A stretch of DNA of 64,000 nt from Betaproteobacteria bacterium (GTDB lineage Bacteria > Bdellovibrionota_B > Oligoflexia > Silvanigrellales > Silvanigrellaceae), in NCBI GenBank assembly GCA_016868315.1, contig VGHE01000002.1:186001-250000 (forward strand), written 5' to 3'. The position numbers and the translations under genes are program-made. Shown piece by piece: positions 51,394 through 59,948 of this stretch. Each line of letters starts with the position of its first letter. Positions within the stretch are counted from its first letter, which is position 1. Below the pieces are notes generated by a model. The model was not told the origin of the DNA. It saw only the letters and a program-made list of their open reading frames with translations, and searched no databases.

Positions 51394-52833
51394 ATGCGAA
51401 AATTTTTGAATTTCAATCGAAATAAAAACAATTCGCGGGCTTGGACACACTTCGCAGCGGCGGTTTCTATTTTTGGTTGTGTCGCCGGCATCGGCGCTTT
51501 GCCAGCTTGTTCGAACAGTCTGAAGGTGAGCTCTCAGGCTGGTCCAACCTCGGTTGTTCCCATGGCTCCCAGTGGATCGATTGATTTCAGACCCTTAGGC
51601 CTCGAGGGAATAAGCCTCGACATTGACGTGTTGGCTCTGAGCTATACCGAGAAAAACAAAGGCTTGATTGTGTTGGGCAACAAAAGCGCGATTGGCCTCG
51701 ATTTGGATCAAGAGGCAGGAGCACCCACGATTTTTACGCCTTCACTTCAACCCGCCGACTCTGATGCAAAAGTCTACCCGTTCGGAAGAAATGATTATTG
51801 GGCTCTAACGCCCACCAAAGTTGCTCATGTGGTCGAAAAATCCGACGGAGGCGAGGTTGTCTCGCGTGCGGATGTGAATTTCGGAGGTGAGCCGCAGGTT
51901 CTGGCCGTGAGTAAGACCGTGATATTGGTTCGGGTTGGACAAGTGTATAAGGTGCTCCGAAATCAGGGAAGATTTGAGTTCATTTATGATGGCGCGCTCG
52001 ACTACAAAGGCCGCACAGCACCACTCAGCAAGGTGATTGGAGCAGGCCTCGTTGGAGAAAGCGGATTTTGGATTTCCGATGGCGAGCGGGTAGTGAGCTT
52101 CATTGTTAGGGCACCCAATCAGGCACCAGAAATTATAGCACAAAAGTTCAAAACAGCGGGGCTGGGCGATGCTTCTCTCGTGGCACTTCTCGTCGCGGAA
52201 AAAGATGGGAAACTCTTGCTCCAAGGTTCAGGTCTAGCCTACCGCGCTGCTGGAAAAGTCTTTCTGCGCACGGGTAACCTCGATGGAGCAACTGCAACCA
52301 GCGATGTTATATCCGACCCGGCTGTAGCCGATCTCATCAAGAACAATTGCGTTGGTTGCCACGGTGACAATGCAGCAAACGGATTTAAGGGTGCACTCAA
52401 GGTTTCGGCTTGGACGGCCTCTGCAAATAAAATTAAGGGATTCCTGGAGGCTAATACCATGCCCCCGGGAGGAACCGCGCTTGAGACTCGCCAGAGGCTC
52501 GCGCAATTCCTAAAGTCAGTGAGTGGTGTGGAAGCGACTATCGCGGCGCCCACTGCCGTTCCCACGACAGTGGCAACACCGGATCTGACCAAAGTGAATG
52601 AATTTAATAACACCTACAGAGCAATCATACGCACCAACTGCGTGAACTCCTGCCATGACCATGTTTTCGACGAAGCTAACGATGTGACCTTCGATGATGT
52701 GAAGCGTAATGCTGTTGGCATGAAAGGACGCCTCGACAGCACCGGCCCCAATCGAATGCCGCGGGCGCCTGTAAATATCCCAGCAGCCGTCAGAACAAAC
52801 CTTTCCAATTGGCTGGGAACTCTCAATCCCTGA
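51394..52833 (+). CDS. heme-motif lipoprotein with CxxCH and CxxxCH sites
   Basis: A 479-residue protein with a lipobox ending LPAC (Cys39). Residues ~45-300 form a beta-rich, propeller-like domain. Then a cytochrome c-type segment has CVGCH (319-323) with MPPG about 35 residues on as possible distal ligand, and a second segment has CVNSCH (416-421), a CxxxCH variant, with RMPRAP further on. The protein should be exported and may bear one or two hemes at the envelope. No named family is recognised. A GTG at 51388 is in frame, but AGAGGG precedes the ATG at 51394 well. A terminator follows. Confidence 0.78.
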   Translation: MRKFLNFNRNKNNSRAWTHFAAAVSIFGCVAGIGALPACSNSLKVSSQAGPTSVVPMAPSGSIDFRPLGLEGISLDIDVLALSYTEKNKGLIVLGNKSAIGLDLDQEAGAPTIFTPSLQPADSDAKVYPFGRNDYWALTPTKVAHVVEKSDGGEVVSRADVNFGGEPQVLAVSKTVILVRVGQVYKVLRNQGRFEFIYDGALDYKGRTAPLSKVIGAGLVGESGFWISDGERVVSFIVRAPNQAPEIIAQKFKTAGLGDASLVALLVAEKDGKLLLQGSGLAYRAAGKVFLRTGNLDGATATSDVISDPAVADLIKNNCVGCHGDNAANGFKGALKVSAWTASANKIKGFLEANTMPPGGTALETRQRLAQFLKSVSGVEATIAAPTAVPTTVATPDLTKVNEFNNTYRAIIRTNCVNSCHDHVFDEANDVTFDDVKRNAVGMKGRLDSTGPNRMPRAPVNIPAAVRTNLSNWLGTLNP

Positions 52834-52878
52834 ACCTTCTTCGGGTCGTTGTTCGAGTGTTTATTTGCAGCCTGAACG

Positions 52879-52908
52879 CCCCGTCTGGTTTTCATCGGAC
52901 GGGGTTTT
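52879..52908 (+). terminator. intrinsic terminator after the heme lipoprotein gene
   Basis: Stem CCCCGTC/GACGGGG (52879-52885 with 52898-52904), 12-base loop, then TTTT. Confidence 0.75.
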
Positions 52909-52936
52909 CGTTTGTCCTTCACAAGAAATACACAAC

Positions 52937-52968
52937 AAAAAAGAGCAGCGGCACGAATGCCGCTGCTC
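52937..52968 (-). terminator. strong intrinsic terminator of the minus-strand Tat-protein operon
   Basis: An 11-base stem GAGCAGCGGCA/TGCCGCTGCTC (52943-52953 with 52958-52968). On the minus strand the loop is TTCG, an extra-stable tetraloop, followed by six T. Confidence 0.88.
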
Positions 52969-52998
52969 CATGCGAGGTCAAAGAGATCCTGACGTTTG

Positions 52999-54516
52999 TC
53001 AGGATTTCGGGAAGACCAAGCGGTTGCGCCCTAGGTCTTCGATCACCTTGGTTTTGCCCGTGGCTTCCGCGATAATCTGGGCTACACCAATGCGCTGAAC
53101 GTCTTTGCCAACACTGCCGGCACCCACAGAGCCGCCCTGTGCGGTCAGCACTGAGCCTGCTGCGAAGGCTGCGGCCTCCGCATTTGTATCGCGCAGGCTG
53201 GTGGGAGCCAAGAAACTACTTCTGTAGCGGCTGAACTTGGGGCCGCCCACGAAGGTCACTGTGCTGAGAACACCACTGTCACCCATTCCTAAGCTGCGCG
53301 AGAGCTCTGACTCTACCTGAATCACATAGCTCTTCTGGGCTCGCTTTAGCGCCTTGATGAGCATGTGCAGACCAATGGCGGTTTGCTGGATGGCGTCCAC
53401 GGCGTTGAGCGTCGAGTCGTTACCGATATCCATGTTGTTGCCATTGAGGTCGATGGTGTTCACGCCGATGGCGAAGTTATTGAACAGACCCGTCGCAGCA
53501 GCACGACCCGCAAGCCTGAAGTACGCAATAGTTCCAGCCGTGCGTCCGTTGGCTGTGGAGTTGGTGGAGGTCCAAGCCTGGCTCTCCATGGGTTCCACCT
53601 CCCTGAAGGACGCAACCCGTGTGCGCAAGTCGATGATGCTTGCGCGCACTCGCTCACGAATTTGCGCTGCCTCGCGTGCGCGTGGGCCTGCCAGACTATC
53701 AAATGTTGCAGCGAGGTTGGCTGTTTCGCTTTTCTTCACATAGGCATCTGCGGTGAGCGAAGAAATCCCTTGATTAAATGAAGCTGCAGTAACACCTATT
53801 GCCGCGTTACCCGCTACGCTCGAGATGATTCTGTTTCGCGCTCCGAGAGCAACAACACCCATGGGGCTCGTGAGAATTCCCTGATTCTCAAGAAGGTAGT
53901 TGATGCACCCTAAGCCCATGGCACCTGGGTTATTGTCGAAGTTGATGTTGAAGGTCTGTTGGTTGTGCTGGGTGATTCCTCCGAGACCCGTGCTACCAAA
54001 GACATGATAGTCGGCAAGCATTTCATTGCGCTCTGCTTCGGTCGCAAGTTCAGCCGCAGTGCCTGCAATCACGTTCATTGCACCAGGGGCGAGGCCGTCC
54101 ATGGTGCCGAAGTGAATCATGTTTGATACATATTCATTAAGCGATGCTTCCATATGCTTTTGGCGTGTTGCTCGACGATCAAAGCCAGCTCCTTGGAGGA
54201 AATTTCCTGCTGCAGGAACTTTGTTCATGATTGAGTTGTTGCCAATCTTCATGAAGTAGTTACCATTCATGCCCATGTAAAACTTCACGTTCACGAACAC
54301 GACATCGTTGCTTGTGGTTTGGGCAAGTGCCGCGAACACCCGATCACTTTCAGGGCCACCCTGCAAAGCGCGCAACATATTCTGAACAGCATCTATGCTG
54401 CGGTAGTGCTTCGGATTCAAAATCTCACTTGGATCGAATTTGAGGAGTGTGGCACCCACACCTCCCATCATCATCAACCGCATCGCGTCTCGTCTGTTCA
54501 ACTTATTCATTTTCAT
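52999..54516 (-). CDS. Tat-exported protein of unknown function
   Basis: A 505-residue protein whose N-terminus has the twin-arginine motif NRRDAMRLMMMGGVGATLL, so it is exported folded, probably with a bound cofactor. The rest is rich in Gly, Asn and Ala with no motif I recognise; it resembles, only in context, the DUF1501-type proteins that accompany exported cytochrome-like proteins. Two upstream ATGs at 54537 and 54531 are in frame; I chose 54516, which has GAGGT eight bases before it and puts the RR pair near the end. Last of a three-gene operon; gap of 46 bases to the lipoprotein gene upstream. An 8-base hairpin (52986-53005) overlaps the stop codon. Confidence 0.72.
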   Translation of the reverse strand: MKMNKLNRRDAMRLMMMGGVGATLLKFDPSEILNPKHYRSIDAVQNMLRALQGGPESDRVFAALAQTTSNDVVFVNVKFYMGMNGNYFMKIGNNSIMNKVPAAGNFLQGAGFDRRATRQKHMEASLNEYVSNMIHFGTMDGLAPGAMNVIAGTAAELATEAERNEMLADYHVFGSTGLGGITQHNQQTFNINFDNNPGAMGLGCINYLLENQGILTSPMGVVALGARNRIISSVAGNAAIGVTAASFNQGISSLTADAYVKKSETANLAATFDSLAGPRAREAAQIRERVRASIIDLRTRVASFREVEPMESQAWTSTNSTANGRTAGTIAYFRLAGRAAATGLFNNFAIGVNTIDLNGNNMDIGNDSTLNAVDAIQQTAIGLHMLIKALKRAQKSYVIQVESELSRSLGMGDSGVLSTVTFVGGPKFSRYRSSFLAPTSLRDTNAEAAAFAAGSVLTAQGGSVGAGSVGKDVQRIGVAQIIAEATGKTKVIEDLGRNRLVFPKS

Positions 54517-54562
54517 ATCGTCTGACCTCATGCTCATTCACGTTTGGTTAATCTGTTTTTTA

Positions 54563-55378
54563 TTAACGCTCAGATTTCAGGAACAGCCACGAGCCAAGGA
54601 AACTCGCGAGAGCAACACGACTGTTCAGGTTTTTTTCGTCTGCAGTCGCACCTTTGTCGCACTCGGCAGCCATTCTTTCAGGAATCGTTTTGCCGTCGAC
54701 CACGATGCTCAGTTGCGCTTGGCCCATAGCTGGAACACAGCGCATCATTAAAGCGCGTGCTGCCTCAGGAGTGCGGCAATAAGCTTTCGATGTGGCAGCG
54801 CTCACGTCTGAGTTGTGCGCAACGATTTCGGCAACGAGTGTCGCCGCATTGAGGTATGTCGCTGTTGCTTCAGGCGATGCAGCTGACTCACGCCCTTCGG
54901 CAGAAGGGTCGAAAAGATCACCTTTCTTCGCATCAATAATATTTGCACCAACGGCAACTGAGTTGAACGGGAGGACGCGGGCTTTGCCGGGTGAAGGCGC
55001 AGCTTGCGCACCTTGCGGGTTAGACCTGATGGCATCAGCAGGAACGGTCAAGAGGGCAGCCACATTGTCACCCACACAGCTCAACGTACCGCGCAAGAGC
55101 TCAGAGTCTTTCACACGAAATTTTTCGCCTACAAGGCTACGCGTATCGACTCGTGTTTGATCAGAGATGGTGGATTTGCCCATAGAAGCAACTGCATCTG
55201 AGCTTGCACCTGGTTTGCCCCCTACCGCGGTCGTCGCTTTGTTATGCGCAGCAGCCGCACTGCTGCTCGCTGGAGAGGCTACCCCGGATTCGATAAACAT
55301 TCTCTCACCGGTACAGCCAACTGCGCCAAAGATTGCCGCAGTTCCCGCTGCAATGACCAAATTCACTCTGCGCTTCAT
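54563..55378 (-). CDS. putative lipoprotein of unknown function (middle gene of heme/Tat operon)
   Basis: A 271-residue protein with signal ending AVGC (Cys22) and a Ser/Ala-rich linker. The mature portion holds four Cys, one in the mature N-terminal half in GTLSCVGDN and others in the C-terminal half (AYCRTPEAA, MRCVPAM, AAECDKG). No family recognised. It starts 1 base after the stop of the heme lipoprotein gene, so the two are co-translated. An ATG at 55426 in frame lies inside the upstream gene and is rejected. Confidence 0.7.
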   Translation of the reverse strand: MKRRVNLVIAAGTAAIFGAVGCTGERMFIESGVASPASSSAAAAHNKATTAVGGKPGASSDAVASMGKSTISDQTRVDTRSLVGEKFRVKDSELLRGTLSCVGDNVAALLTVPADAIRSNPQGAQAAPSPGKARVLPFNSVAVGANIIDAKKGDLFDPSAEGRESAASPEATATYLNAATLVAEIVAHNSDVSAATSKAYCRTPEAARALMMRCVPAMGQAQLSIVVDGKTIPERMAAECDKGATADEKNLNSRVALASFLGSWLFLKSER

Positions 55379-55379
55379 T

Positions 55380-57332
55380 TCACTCCTCCTGACAAGCAAA
55401 TGTTTCAGTTGATAAATAAGCTGCAATCATGTCACCGAGCATGCCTTTTGAAGGCATACCTTCGCTGGAAGCCTTGTTGACTTCCATGACAACTTCTTGG
55501 TTGGTGAGCTGTGTTCCAGCAATAGCCTTCGGAATAAGGCGCGCAAGTCCGCGGGCAACGTTGCCCTCTGTTCCCACGACGAATTCGGCCATTTCCTTAA
55601 TTGAAGCAACATTCTTCACGGTCTTAGCATCCACGGGTATGCACGAACCCTTGCCGTCGGTGGTTTCTGCAAGAAGTTGTTTTAGAAAATCAACTGTAAC
55701 AGGAATTGTTCTATCGAGTTCGGCACCGCGTGATTTCTGCGCAGGTGCAGGAGCGTTAAAGCGCTTCTGCGCAGCCTCATAACTCCGCTTATCTTCAGCG
55801 ATCGCCATGCGCAGATCACCGCTGTAGGGATTTGCTGCCGGGAATTGGCAGACTCCGTTTGTTATCGTGCCACATGCAGCATCGAGCGTGGCTGCTGTAA
55901 TTTTTTCACCAAACTTACCAAACGAGCGGTACACTTTTGAACCCGCGGCTAGACCACGACGCACATGACAACCTTGGCAAACGTTGCCGAAACCAGGAAT
56001 CGTGAGCGAGCCATAGGGACCCGTGAGAGGTTCATCACCTGCTTGAGCCGTTGTGTTGACGCGGCCACGTGCGTCTTTGGTTGAGTTGGTTAAGCACTCG
56101 GGAAGACCAGCAACTTCAACGCCCACTGGTCCATTTGTTTGTGGTAGAAGCGCTTCACCTGAAGAAACGACAAACATCGCACCTGCGCGGCCGTAGTTGT
56201 TGCTGTTCTCAAGGAAGGACTGTGGCTTGGCGCGCATGTAACTCACTGTTCCAAAATAGTTCGCGCGGTCAGCCGGAAGAGTGCATTCACTAAAGGTATC
56301 GGGCGTAGCGCCGCTGTGTGTACATCCTTGGTACAGAGGGGCGGTACGAGCCGTTACCATGACCTTGTCGAGCAACAAGATCTCTCGGTACGATTTCGCT
56401 TTGTAGTACTTTTTTAAAAGCTCATAAAATTCATTTTTCAGGTCGCCCTTAATTTGACTCCGGGTTGCAGCAGGGTCAATATCTGCATCGTTGATGTGTG
56501 TTGAGTCGGCGATTTTCAAAGCGAATTTTTTGAGTCCCTGCCGCTCAAACTCCTCAATCCACGGGTCAACTGGATCCGTAGAGGGTGGCACTTTAGGGAG
56601 AATCTTACGTGCAAGCTGCTGACGTTTTTCTCTGGAGACTGGTTTGTCGGCTTCGTCGCCAAGCAAAGCAAATTCCGCATCTGTTGGGTTACGGTTGAAC
56701 AGGCTGGAGGTCAGCTTGGTTAAATAAGAACGTCCGGTTCGCACTTGTTTACACTTGTAGTTGAAAGAAATCCTTACGTCGGATGTCGTCACAAGCGATG
56801 CGCCAGAGCTGTCGCGAGGATAAAGCGATGCAGCATCTTGAACAACGCTCGGAAGTTTGTCGGCGAACCATTTGAGCGCGCGCGCTGCATCCTGCTTCGC
56901 AGTGGGGTTCGCAGCAAAATCGACATTGAGGGGCATTGCAGAAGGCGAAGCGCCTTCATTGCCGTCGTACTTGTTGGCAATCGCCTGGAAAGCGCGTGTG
57001 ATTCCAGCGACACCTTCGAGGGTGCTTGCCGAAAGTTTGTCTCTCGCAGGTAGGTCCCAGTTAGAGCGGTATGCTCCCTCAGGGCCATGGCAACCGCCGC
57101 ACGCGCGCGTCAGGTAGTCGAACATTTCCTTGTCGGCAAACGCAACCACGCCACCTTTGGGTGGCTCTCCTGGCTTGGGTCGCCCGTCCCGCGAAAACTG
57201 GGTACTCTTTATGATCTCGTCGGAACGTTCGACCTTGGTGCTGCAGCCCCAGGCCAACAAGACCAGCGTGAGAACGGAGGCGGATGACAGTGCAAAGATG
57301 TTTTTTGCAGCGTTCTTTCCGTTGTTTTTCAT
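55380..57332 (-). CDS. heme-motif lipoprotein, first gene of the heme/Tat operon
   Basis: A 650-residue lipoprotein (lipobox AWGC, Cys30) with two CxxCH motifs: CGGCH (78-82) with SAMPLNVDF further on as possible heme ligand, and CQGCH (452-456). A segment SLFNRNPTDAEFALLGD resembles the helical pattern seen in DUF1588/DUF1592-type exported proteins of planctomycetes and myxobacteria, which usually pair with Tat-exported DUF1501 proteins, as here. GGGGGAA precedes the ATG at 57332. A sigma-28-type promoter with exact spacing lies 31-57 bases upstream. Likely an envelope redox or carbohydrate-related protein; function unknown. Confidence 0.78.
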   Translation of the reverse strand: MKNNGKNAAKNIFALSSASVLTLVLLAWGCSTKVERSDEIIKSTQFSRDGRPKPGEPPKGGVVAFADKEMFDYLTRACGGCHGPEGAYRSNWDLPARDKLSASTLEGVAGITRAFQAIANKYDGNEGASPSAMPLNVDFAANPTAKQDAARALKWFADKLPSVVQDAASLYPRDSSGASLVTTSDVRISFNYKCKQVRTGRSYLTKLTSSLFNRNPTDAEFALLGDEADKPVSREKRQQLARKILPKVPPSTDPVDPWIEEFERQGLKKFALKIADSTHINDADIDPAATRSQIKGDLKNEFYELLKKYYKAKSYREILLLDKVMVTARTAPLYQGCTHSGATPDTFSECTLPADRANYFGTVSYMRAKPQSFLENSNNYGRAGAMFVVSSGEALLPQTNGPVGVEVAGLPECLTNSTKDARGRVNTTAQAGDEPLTGPYGSLTIPGFGNVCQGCHVRRGLAAGSKVYRSFGKFGEKITAATLDAACGTITNGVCQFPAANPYSGDLRMAIAEDKRSYEAAQKRFNAPAPAQKSRGAELDRTIPVTVDFLKQLLAETTDGKGSCIPVDAKTVKNVASIKEMAEFVVGTEGNVARGLARLIPKAIAGTQLTNQEVVMEVNKASSEGMPSKGMLGDMIAAYLSTETFACQEE

Positions 57333-57362
57333 TGTTCCCCCGCACAAAACGCACACTTCGCT

Positions 57363-57389
57363 GTATCGGAAGAGATTGTGAAAAATTTA
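57363..57389 (-). promoter_or_regulatory. sigma-28 (FliA)-type promoter of the heme/Tat operon
   Basis: On the minus strand: TAAATTTT (57389-57382), 11 bases, TCCGATAC (57370-57363). This is 7 of 8 and 6 of 8 of the consensus, with the same -10 octamer as the HD-GYP promoter. Confidence 0.65.
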
Positions 57390-57462
57390 GCAAACACAAA
57401 TGGATTCAAGAAATTCTTCATAATTCTGATAATTTAAATCATAGACTGGAGTGCCTAGATTC

Positions 57463-57852
57463 TTACCCGTTGGGGCTCTGAGCCGCAACACTTTCGGTTG
57501 TTTGAGGCTTCGCAGGAGTGGGTGCGGGCTCTTTACGATTCTTCTTGGTTTCGAAGCGGTAAATGTACTCGCCTGGCTGAACGTATCCAAACTCTTCTTT
57601 TAAGTAGCGCAATTGTTCCGAGGAACTGGTTTTGAGGAGTTTGATTTTCTCTTCCAGGAGCTGGTTTTCGATTTTCAGGCGCATGTTGACGTCAACAAGA
57701 ACGTTGCGCTTGTTGACCAGCTCAACATAGTTCGCAATGCCCGATTGCCCTGAGGCCATTGACATGAGCAACGCCCAGAGTGCAACCACCAGCGTCCACC
57801 GTACGGTAGATTGGAAGCGACGCGAGGTGAGTTGTCCGTCGAGCACTGGCAT
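57463..57852 (-). CDS. FtsB/DivIC-like septum formation initiator protein
   Basis: A 129-residue bitopic protein: a short cytoplasmic N-terminus, one membrane helix (~16-38), a coiled-coil (~45-85, VNKRNVLVDVNMRLKIENQL) and the family-typical EEFGYVQPGEYIYRF, followed by a Pro/Ala-rich tail. In FtsB/DivIC this form links the cell division proteins FtsL and FtsQ at the septum. ATG at 57852 gives a plausible length; the in-frame ATG at 57924 would add a Cys-rich 24 residues. 93 bases downstream of mnmG on the same strand. Confidence 0.78.
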   Translation of the reverse strand: MPVLDGQLTSRRFQSTVRWTLVVALWALLMSMASGQSGIANYVELVNKRNVLVDVNMRLKIENQLLEEKIKLLKTSSSEQLRYLKEEFGYVQPGEYIYRFETKKNRKEPAPTPAKPQTTESVAAQSPNG

Positions 57853-57944
57853 GATGAAAAATCCGCAACAAAAAAGTTCGCAGCAGAGGCAGAGGAAGCT
57901 CTGTCTCTTTGGAAATGGTAGCATGTGATTTCATGAAGCTTGTG

Positions 57945-59843
57945 TCAGGGGCTCGGCAGAGATTTGCCGACAATCGACTGACGCTGTCGCTCGATGACGG
58001 CAAGAAGGAGCGTCACTGCAGCTGGAGTTACACCGCTGATGCGTGAAGCCTGACCGAGTGTACTTGGCGCGTGTTTGCGCAGTTTTTCGACCACTTCTCG
58101 TGAGAGTCCTGAAATACCGGTATAGTCCAATTCACGTGGAATCCAAACCGCGTCGAGTTTCTGAAGTTTGTCTGCCAGGCTCTCTTCGCGGCGAATGTAG
58201 CCATCATATTTGGTTTCAATTTCAACTGAACGCAGAACGCGATGACCCAGTGCAATGTCCACAAGACCTGCAGCACACATCCTCAAGACGTCGACTTCAG
58301 GTCGTTTCAGGTAAGCATCCAAACTAGATGCCGTGGTATTGAGTTCGGGCAGCTGTGCCTCTGCAAGTCGAGCATTTGTTTCGGGCGTGGGATTCAGCCA
58401 GGTGTTTTTCAAACGCGCGCGCTCTTGTGTGATTTTCTCTTGCCGCTCTTTAAATTCTTGATGCTCTGCATCACTCACGAGGCCAAGTTTCCAGGCGTAA
58501 CTGCGCAAGCGTGCATCCGCGTTGTCCTCGCGCAGCTTGAGGCGATTCTCCGCGCGGCTTGTGAACATACGGTAGGGCTCTTGGGTTCCCAAAGTTGTGA
58601 GGTCATCGATCATCACACCAATGTAGCTTTCCTGCCGGCTCGGCACGAAAGGCTCTTTGTTTTGAGCGCGGAGTGCTGCATTGATTCCCGCAATGAGCCC
58701 TTGTGCGGCCGCCTCTTCATAGCCTGTGGTGCCGTTGATTTGACCCGCGAAATAAAGATTCCGGAGAGCCTTTGCTTCGAGTGTCGGATGCAGCTCTGTG
58801 GGTTGAATGTAATCGTACTCAATTGCGTAGCCCGGTTTCATGATGACGGCTTTCTCAAAACCAGGAATGGTGCGTAGGAATTTTTCTTGCACGTCTACCG
58901 GGAGGCTCGTTGAGATACCATTGGGGTAAATTTCATGGGTATCGTAGCCTTCAGGCTCAATGAAAATCTGATGCGAAAGTTTGTCGGGGAACTTAACGAC
59001 TTTGTCTTCAATGCTCGGACAGTAACGAGGCCCAATGCCTGTAATAATGCCACTGTAAAGTGGTGATAAATGCATGTGGTCGCGGATCACCTGATGAGTT
59101 TCTGCGGTCGTGTAGGTGATGTAACACGGAAGTAGCTTCTGCGTTATGGCCTCTGTGCGCAGACTAAAAGGCACAAAGTCGGGATCGGAATCCTGGCGCT
59201 CGAGTTTCGAAAAATCGATGCTGCGCGCGTCCAAGCGGGGAGTGGTTCCGGTTTTCATGCGTCCCATTTTGAAGCCGTACGTTTTGAGAGCCTCAGCAAG
59301 TTCGATACTCGCTGGTTCTCCTACGCGTCCGGCAGTGATGCGCCTGTCGCCGATGTGAATGAGGCCGTTGAGGAACGTACCTGTGGTGATAACCACACAG
59401 CGGCTCATCAGACGCTGATCAAGATTGGTCTTCACACCAACGACCGTGTCATTTTCAATCAACAGACTTGCGACTGTGTCCTGATGTAAATCCAGGTTCT
59501 GCGTGTTCTCACAGACTTTGCGCATGTAGCTGCGGTAAAGTTCCATGTCTGCTTGCGCACGCGAACTCCAAATCGCAGGCCCCTTAGAACGGTTCAAAAT
59601 GCGGAATTGAATACCCGCGGAATCGATTGCGGCGCCCATCTCTCCGCCGAGCGCGTCGATTTCTTTCACGAGATGCCCTTTGGCCGTGCCTCCGATGGCA
59701 GGGTTACATGACATTTGACCAATGCGATCGATGCTGATGGTCAGCAAACAGGTGCGCAATCCCATGCGGGCGCTTGCGAGGGCTGCTTCGATTCCGGCGT
59801 GTCCGCCACCGACAACCACCACATCGTATTCAAGAGAACGCAT
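57945..59843 (-). CDS. mnmG: tRNA uridine-5-carboxymethylaminomethyl modification enzyme MnmG (GidA)
   Basis: A 632-residue FAD enzyme that, with MnmE, modifies the wobble uridine of several tRNAs. The FAD motif [14 protein letters not shown], the two signatures [16 protein letters not shown] and [18 protein letters not shown], and [15 protein letters not shown] are diagnostic. The ATG at 59843 has GGGGAG upstream and is the usual family start; an ATG 18 bases upstream is a weaker choice. mnmG often lies near the origin in other bacteria; no parAB, rsmG or mnmE is next to it here. Confidence 0.96.
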   Translation of the reverse strand: MRSLEYDVVVVGGGHAGIEAALASARMGLRTCLLTISIDRIGQMSCNPAIGGTAKGHLVKEIDALGGEMGAAIDSAGIQFRILNRSKGPAIWSSRAQADMELYRSYMRKVCENTQNLDLHQDTVASLLIENDTVVGVKTNLDQRLMSRCVVITTGTFLNGLIHIGDRRITAGRVGEPASIELAEALKTYGFKMGRMKTGTTPRLDARSIDFSKLERQDSDPDFVPFSLRTEAITQKLLPCYITYTTAETHQVIRDHMHLSPLYSGIITGIGPRYCPSIEDKVVKFPDKLSHQIFIEPEGYDTHEIYPNGISTSLPVDVQEKFLRTIPGFEKAVIMKPGYAIEYDYIQPTELHPTLEAKALRNLYFAGQINGTTGYEEAAAQGLIAGINAALRAQNKEPFVPSRQESYIGVMIDDLTTLGTQEPYRMFTSRAENRLKLREDNADARLRSYAWKLGLVSDAEHQEFKERQEKITQERARLKNTWLNPTPETNARLAEAQLPELNTTASSLDAYLKRPEVDVLRMCAAGLVDIALGHRVLRSVEIETKYDGYIRREESLADKLQKLDAVWIPRELDYTGISGLSREVVEKLRKHAPSTLGQASRISGVTPAAVTLLLAVIERQRQSIVGKSLPSP

Positions 59844-59948
59844 GAAAGACTCCCCGGGCAAAGGCAGACCGCGGGTTGAAGCGAAGCCTCAGCCGCGGTG
59901 CCGTATGGGGAGGATTTAGCCACTCAAAGAGCTTTGTTCAAGGCTTTT

